Positions 61,137 to 64,000 of a stretch of 64,000 nucleotides of DNA are shown piece after piece; position 1 is the stretch's first letter; the number at the start of each line of letters is the position of its first letter. The notes beneath the pieces were generated by a model. That model searched no databases. It was not told where the DNA came from and was given only the letters and a program-made list of their open reading frames with translations. Source of the DNA: Haemophilus sp. CCUG 60358. Its GTDB lineage: Bacteria > Pseudomonadota > Gammaproteobacteria > Enterobacterales > Pasteurellaceae. The translations under genes were made by a program, and so were the position numbers. The DNA lies in the NCBI RefSeq assembly GCF_001679485.1, contig NZ_LZOZ01000019.1, forward strand, positions 124,001 through 188,000, given 5' to 3'.

Positions 61137-61703
61137 TTACGCCTCCGCCACATCAAGCCACTGTTTCAAAAGTGCGGTGGATTTTCCTTGCGTTTTTCCC
61201 TTCGCGGTTGCCATTGATCGTTTGGCAATCTCAACGCTACTTTCAGGATAGGCAGGAATGCTGGTAACGGTGATTTCAAATAATTCCGCTTTGGCCACTG
61301 TGCGTTGACAAGGCTCTACATCAAAATTCCATGTTTCTTCTTTAGCCCAAAAGCCGAAAGACATCCCGCTAATATCGCCGCGTTCAACACTTACCAACAA
61401 ATCACGCCCTAAGGTGGTATCAGGTGGCATTAATTCAAAACGTAAGCCTATTGCGTCTTCTTCCAGTTTTAAGGTTCCCGCACGGGTACGCCCTAATAGT
61501 TTGGTATGGTCGTGTTCAAATAATGCCCGTACATCGGCACCACTACTTAAACTTTCACTAAACGCATTCGCACTGAATTGTTCTACAAAATCGCAATAAA
61601 GCACTTCAGAAGGGCTGTTCCACTTCACCACATAGCCAACCAGTTTTTTATTCTCGCTGTCTGCGGTGATTTCGGATGAACGGATTTCAAATTCTTTATT
61701 CAT
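61137..61703 (-). CDS. Prohead protease (HK97 gp4 type)
   Basis: A 188-residue U35-family serine protease. The catalytic His is in LFEHDHTKLLGRT (about residue 64) and the Ser is in GDISGMSFGF (about residue 112). It cuts the N-terminal scaffold part off the capsid protein during maturation. It lies after the capsid gene and beyond a hairpin, directly before the portal. A USS lies near its end. Confidence 0.93.
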   Translation of the reverse strand: MNKEFEIRSSEITADSENKKLVGYVVKWNSPSEVLYCDFVEQFSANAFSESLSSGADVRALFEHDHTKLLGRTRAGTLKLEEDAIGLRFELMPPDTTLGRDLLVSVERGDISGMSFGFWAKEETWNFDVEPCQRTVAKAELFEITVTSIPAYPESSVEIAKRSMATAKGKTQGKSTALLKQWLDVAEA

Positions 61704-61719
61704 ACTTTCCCTTTTAACA

Positions 61720-61741
61720 AAAAGGGGGCTTAATTGCCCCC
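61720..61741 (-). terminator. Hairpin between the capsid and protease genes
   Basis: GGGGGC-TTAATT-GCCCCC, followed on the minus strand by TTTTTG. It may end part of the capsid transcript, so that capsid protein exceeds the other head proteins. Confidence 0.7.
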
Positions 61742-61756
61742 GTTGGAATTTGACGA

Positions 61757-62944
61757 TTAAGCCGTAACTTCAATGAACTTGATTGCGTTACTATCTACCA
61801 CGCCACCACCAAGATATTTATCGGTATGGACTTTATAGAAGCCCGGTTCGGTAATGTTATCAGGGCGGGTTCTTACGCCGGTTTCGTGATCTACAATGAA
61901 GTAACCGCGTTTGAAGTCACCAAAGGCAACTACCGGTTTATTGGCACCACTTGCCGGCATGGTCTCAAGGAAGTAAACCGGACGACCTAAAAGGGTAGAA
62001 GGCGCATCTACGGTTAAACCATCACGCCAAATAAAATCGCCGTTTTTGTTTTTGAGTTTTTGTAATGCCGCCGCAATGGTGGAAGACATCACCCAAACGG
62101 CATTTTTACGGTATTTGCTGTGTAAGGTGTAGAACAAATCAATGAGCGTATCGGCGGTGATTTTGTCGGCACCGGCAACTTCTAATTTTTGTAACTTACC
62201 AAAGGCGCGTACTTTGTCCGCTTCGGTAGAACGTTCATAGGACAAGAAGCCTTTTGATTTCTTCGTGCCGTCACCGCCGGTTAAGTCGGTTTCTTCGGTT
62301 TCGGTGAAGCTTTCGGTAATTTCATCGGTCAACCAACCTAAAACATCAATACTGGAGAAGTCCAAAATTTCTTGAGTAGTTTTCGGATAGGCATAGATAG
62401 GATTTAAAGCAATGGCGACTTCATGGAGTTTCGGTGTGGTGGTGCCATTGCGGGCTTGACCTTCCTCACCATGGGCCACTACTGCACCACCGGCGGAAAC
62501 AAGTTTTTTGTATTCTTTCGCACCAACCGGCAAGCGGACCACGTTACAAATTTGACGCATCACGCTATCATCGGTTAAGCGTTTCATTACGTCTTTATCC
62601 AATTGTGGAATCACGGTATAACCGCCATCTTCTTGACCGGTGGTGGAAAGATTTCGTAATTCACCCGTTTTAATGTAGTGGCGTAGTTCGTCATTGCTGA
62701 AGGTTTTACCGCGTGTTTCTACCGGCTTGCCTTTGTCGGCAATGTTACGTTCTTCATCGGCCACCGTTTCATAACGGGCGATTTCATCGCTCAATTGTTT
62801 GACCAAATCTTTCAACTTTTCAAAATCAACGTTTTCGGTTTCGGTCAATGAGCGGTTTTCTTGTTCCGCTTTGTCTAACATAGCGCGCATTGCTGCGACT
62901 TTTTCCGCTTTTTGTTGGCGTAGTTCTAACAGTTTTTTAAACAT
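61757..62944 (-). CDS. HK97-type major capsid protein
   Basis: A 395-residue major capsid protein. The first about 100 residues are a coiled, charged delta/scaffold domain (KKLLELRQQKAEKVAAMR). The HK97 fold follows (TGQEDGGYTVIPQLDKDV to the end), with the mature part probably starting near there. ATG 62944 follows AAGGATT. It is the first gene of the head operon on this strand. Confidence 0.96.
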   Translation of the reverse strand: MFKKLLELRQQKAEKVAAMRAMLDKAEQENRSLTETENVDFEKLKDLVKQLSDEIARYETVADEERNIADKGKPVETRGKTFSNDELRHYIKTGELRNLSTTGQEDGGYTVIPQLDKDVMKRLTDDSVMRQICNVVRLPVGAKEYKKLVSAGGAVVAHGEEGQARNGTTTPKLHEVAIALNPIYAYPKTTQEILDFSSIDVLGWLTDEITESFTETEETDLTGGDGTKKSKGFLSYERSTEADKVRAFGKLQKLEVAGADKITADTLIDLFYTLHSKYRKNAVWVMSSTIAAALQKLKNKNGDFIWRDGLTVDAPSTLLGRPVYFLETMPASGANKPVVAFGDFKRGYFIVDHETGVRTRPDNITEPGFYKVHTDKYLGGGVVDSNAIKFIEVTA

Positions 62945-63015
62945 AGTTAATCCTTTTAAAATCATCTTAATTAAGACGGCTTATAAAAAGCCCATAGAAC
63001 AATATATATACAAAA

Positions 63016-63043
63016 AATATAAAGTAAATACCTTATTTTTCAA
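63016..63043 (-). promoter_or_regulatory. Candidate promoter of the head operon
   Basis: On the minus strand TTGAAA, 16 bp, TATATT. A short hairpin (GGCTT/AAGCC at 62978-62992) lies in the leader before the capsid gene. Confidence 0.45.
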
Positions 63044-63144
63044 TAGTTTAGTTGCGTTTAGATACGGTAAGTTAAGATTGTTTGATTGCTTAAATTTTGA
63101 ACAGCTAAGGATTAAATAATCTATATTGAGATATTTTTTTGATT

Positions 63145-63258
63145 GGTGAACAAAGGTGAACAAAGGTGAACAATGGTGAACAGTTGGTGAACAACAAAAA
63201 AAAGAATATAACTATATAATAAATAAAGAGTTTTAAGGATTGGTGAACAAGGTGAACA
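63145..63258 (+). repeat. Right iteron cluster, P4-type replication signals
   Basis: Seven exact GGTGAACA copies: 63145, 63155, 63165, 63175, 63186, 63242 and 63251 (start positions). The first four are 10 bp apart. An AT-rich stretch lies between 63194 and 63240, suitable for strand opening. The same octamer makes the left cluster. Confidence 0.75.
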
Positions 63259-63343
63259 GTTTTTCTATAAAATTTTTTACACGCGGCTTATTAGTGGTAT
63301 TATGGCATCAGAAACTATCATTGATTTGTGGTGAATTTGAATT

Positions 63344-63366
63344 TTAGTAACAAGCTTAGTAACAAG
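63344..63366 (+). repeat. Right integrase arm-type sites
   Basis: TTAGTAACAAG at 63344-63354 and 63356-63366, the same 12-bp period as on the left. Confidence 0.65.
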
Positions 63367-63416
63367 ATTTTAGACTTTGTAAAATAAACATTAAAAATCA
63401 ATACTATACAAGTGAA

Positions 63417-63439
63417 TTCGGGTTCAGCTAGTGCACCAT
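63417..63439 (+). other. attR, imperfect copy of the tRNA 3' end
   Basis: TTCGGGTTCAGCTAGT then GCACCAT. Against attL it has two substitutions and lacks one C. Confidence 0.58.
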
Positions 63440-63444
63440 CTATC

Positions 63445-63473
63445 AAAGCCAGTAAATTTCTACTGGCTTTTTC
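63445..63473 (+). terminator. Displaced native terminator of tRNA-Val
   Basis: AAAGCCAGTA, a 6-base loop, TACTGGCTTT, then Ts. It lies 5 bp after attR, where the tRNA end would be in an empty chromosome. Confidence 0.75.
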
Positions 63474-63700
63474 ATTGCCTGTATTTAATTTAAAAATCAA
63501 TGAGTTAAACATTTTTTCTTTAGGATTTTACTTAATCTTTAAAACGGAAAGATTGCCAACTTTTAGCTATTTTTGTATAGTTCTTGACGTTAATTCTTTA
63601 CAAACAATTTTATTTTTTCTCTATACTAGTAAACTATAACAAAAAATTCAGATCATCATTGGAGTAATAAAAGATAAGATTGAAATACTCTAGATATAAC

Positions 63701-63738
63701 TATTACAGACCAACACTGTATGTTATTGAACTGTAATA
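63701..63738 (+). promoter_or_regulatory. Inverted repeat upstream of the ParB-domain gene
   Basis: TATTACAG (63701-63708) and CTGTAATA (63731-63738), 25 bp before the start codon. An operator or leader stem. A possible -10 TATACT is at 63622-63627. Confidence 0.4.
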
Positions 63739-63763
63739 ACTAACCAAGACCTAAGGAGAAAAT

Positions 63764-64000
63764 ATGGCAAATGTAAGTATTAGAAGATTATATTTGGACC
63801 CTAAAAACCCAAGACATATCCCAATTGAAAATCAAAAAGAAATTATTAGTTATCTCATTGAAAATGAAAAGGTAAAAGAGCTTGCAAAAGATATTGCAGA
63901 AAAAGGAATGACGAACCCATTAGATCTTGTTGGGATTATTACTGAAGACAACAAAAAATTAGTAGTCGAAGGTAATCGTCGAGTTTGTGCTTTAAAGCTA
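63764..64000 (+). CDS. ParB-domain protein, N-terminal part (runs off the window)
   Basis: Seventy-nine codons are visible from ATG 63764, which follows AAGGAG. The N-terminus (SIRRLYLDPKNPRH) and the later VEGNRRVCALKL match the ParB/sulfiredoxin-like nuclease domain. This type is common in stand-alone ParB-like proteins of mobile and defence loci and need not be the chromosomal ParB. It lies right after the island, outside attR, with its own promoter region. The 324 bp before it hold the tRNA terminator and AT-rich sequence. Confidence 0.75.
   Translation, partial: MANVSIRRLYLDPKNPRHIPIENQKEIISYLIENEKVKELAKDIAEKGMTNPLDLVGIITEDNKKLVVEGNRRVCALKL

Larger units (their letters stand above)
47982..63439. 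mobile_element. Capsid-forming phage-inducible chromosomal island (cf-PICI-like satellite)
   Basis: A 15.4-kb element between an att-like sequence in the tRNA-Val 3' end and a near-copy at 63417-63439. It holds a P4-type integrase on one strand, with all other genes opposed to it: AlpA, small early genes, a D5-type helicase, and a complete HK97-type head module (capsid, protease, portal, connectors, HNH, terS, terL, gp10-like). There are no tail, baseplate, lysis or CI-type repressor genes. The genes look intact and densely packed, so decay from a full prophage is unlikely. Known cf-PICIs make their own small heads and take tails from a helper. Assignment to this class is inference from gene content. 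Confidence 0.85.

Noticed and set aside
63145..63258. A CRISPR array
   Set aside because: The repeat is only 8 bp with 2-bp gaps and recurs inverted at the other end of the island; no spacers or cas genes.
47982..63439. A complete prophage
   Set aside because: There are no tail, baseplate, tape-measure, holin, endolysin or CI/Cro-type genes in the att-bounded unit.
47982..63439. A decayed prophage remnant
   Set aside because: All main genes are full length with coupled starts, a complete head module, origin-like repeats and both att sites.
63412..63639. A 75-aa plus-strand ORF
   Set aside because: It runs through attR and the tRNA terminator and has no ribosome site or coding character.

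Overview
The window comes from a Haemophilus-type member of the Pasteurellaceae. The 9-base uptake signal AAGTGCGGT and its complement occur throughout, often as inverted pairs that form terminators. The gene blocks (malQ-glgB-glgX, glnS, dnaB-alr-pgi, pyk, yecM-argS, sucCD-yciO-rluB-cysB) match Haemophilus gene content. A sucrose-6-phosphate hydrolase with a fructokinase favours a sucrose-using species such as H. parainfluenzae over H. influenzae. The species call is an inference.

Positions 1-47900 are chromosome. In order: the end of a glycogen operon with a decayed malQ; a YcgN-type Fe-S protein and glnS; a complete macA-macB-outer membrane factor efflux operon; a histidine phosphatase, the Fe-S carrier apbC, metG, tehB and dapD; two small lipoproteins, yecM and argS; smrB, prmB and a short MFS transporter; cysB, rluB and yciO; a suc cluster (sucA-sucB and sucC-sucD) split by a divergent HMP/cytosine-type permease; an unusual helix-hairpin-helix export protein; yccA, a SIMPL-domain protein and sfsA; a probable Fur-controlled small RNA; tyrS; a sugar block (fructokinase, scrB, phosphatase lipoprotein, SetA-like efflux pump); then pgi, alr, dnaB and pyk.

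Positions about 47982-63439 are a 15.4-kb mobile element integrated in the 3' end of a tRNA-Val(GAC) gene. It encodes a P4-type integrase, an AlpA regulator, a D5-type replicative helicase, and a full HK97-type head and packaging set: major capsid, prohead protease, portal, two connectors, HNH nuclease, small and large terminase, and a gp10-like protein. It has no tail, lysis or lysogeny-repressor genes. This is the plan of a capsid-forming phage-inducible chromosomal island (cf-PICI), a satellite that builds its own DNA-filled heads and takes tails from a helper phage. Clusters of the octamer GGTGAACA/TGTTCACC at both ends of the element resemble the two-site origin of satellite P4. A palindrome-rich 304-bp gap upstream of terS is the best candidate for the packaging site. 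A displaced tRNA terminator lies beyond the right attachment site.

After the element, a ParB-domain gene begins and runs off the window, which suggests that more accessory DNA follows.
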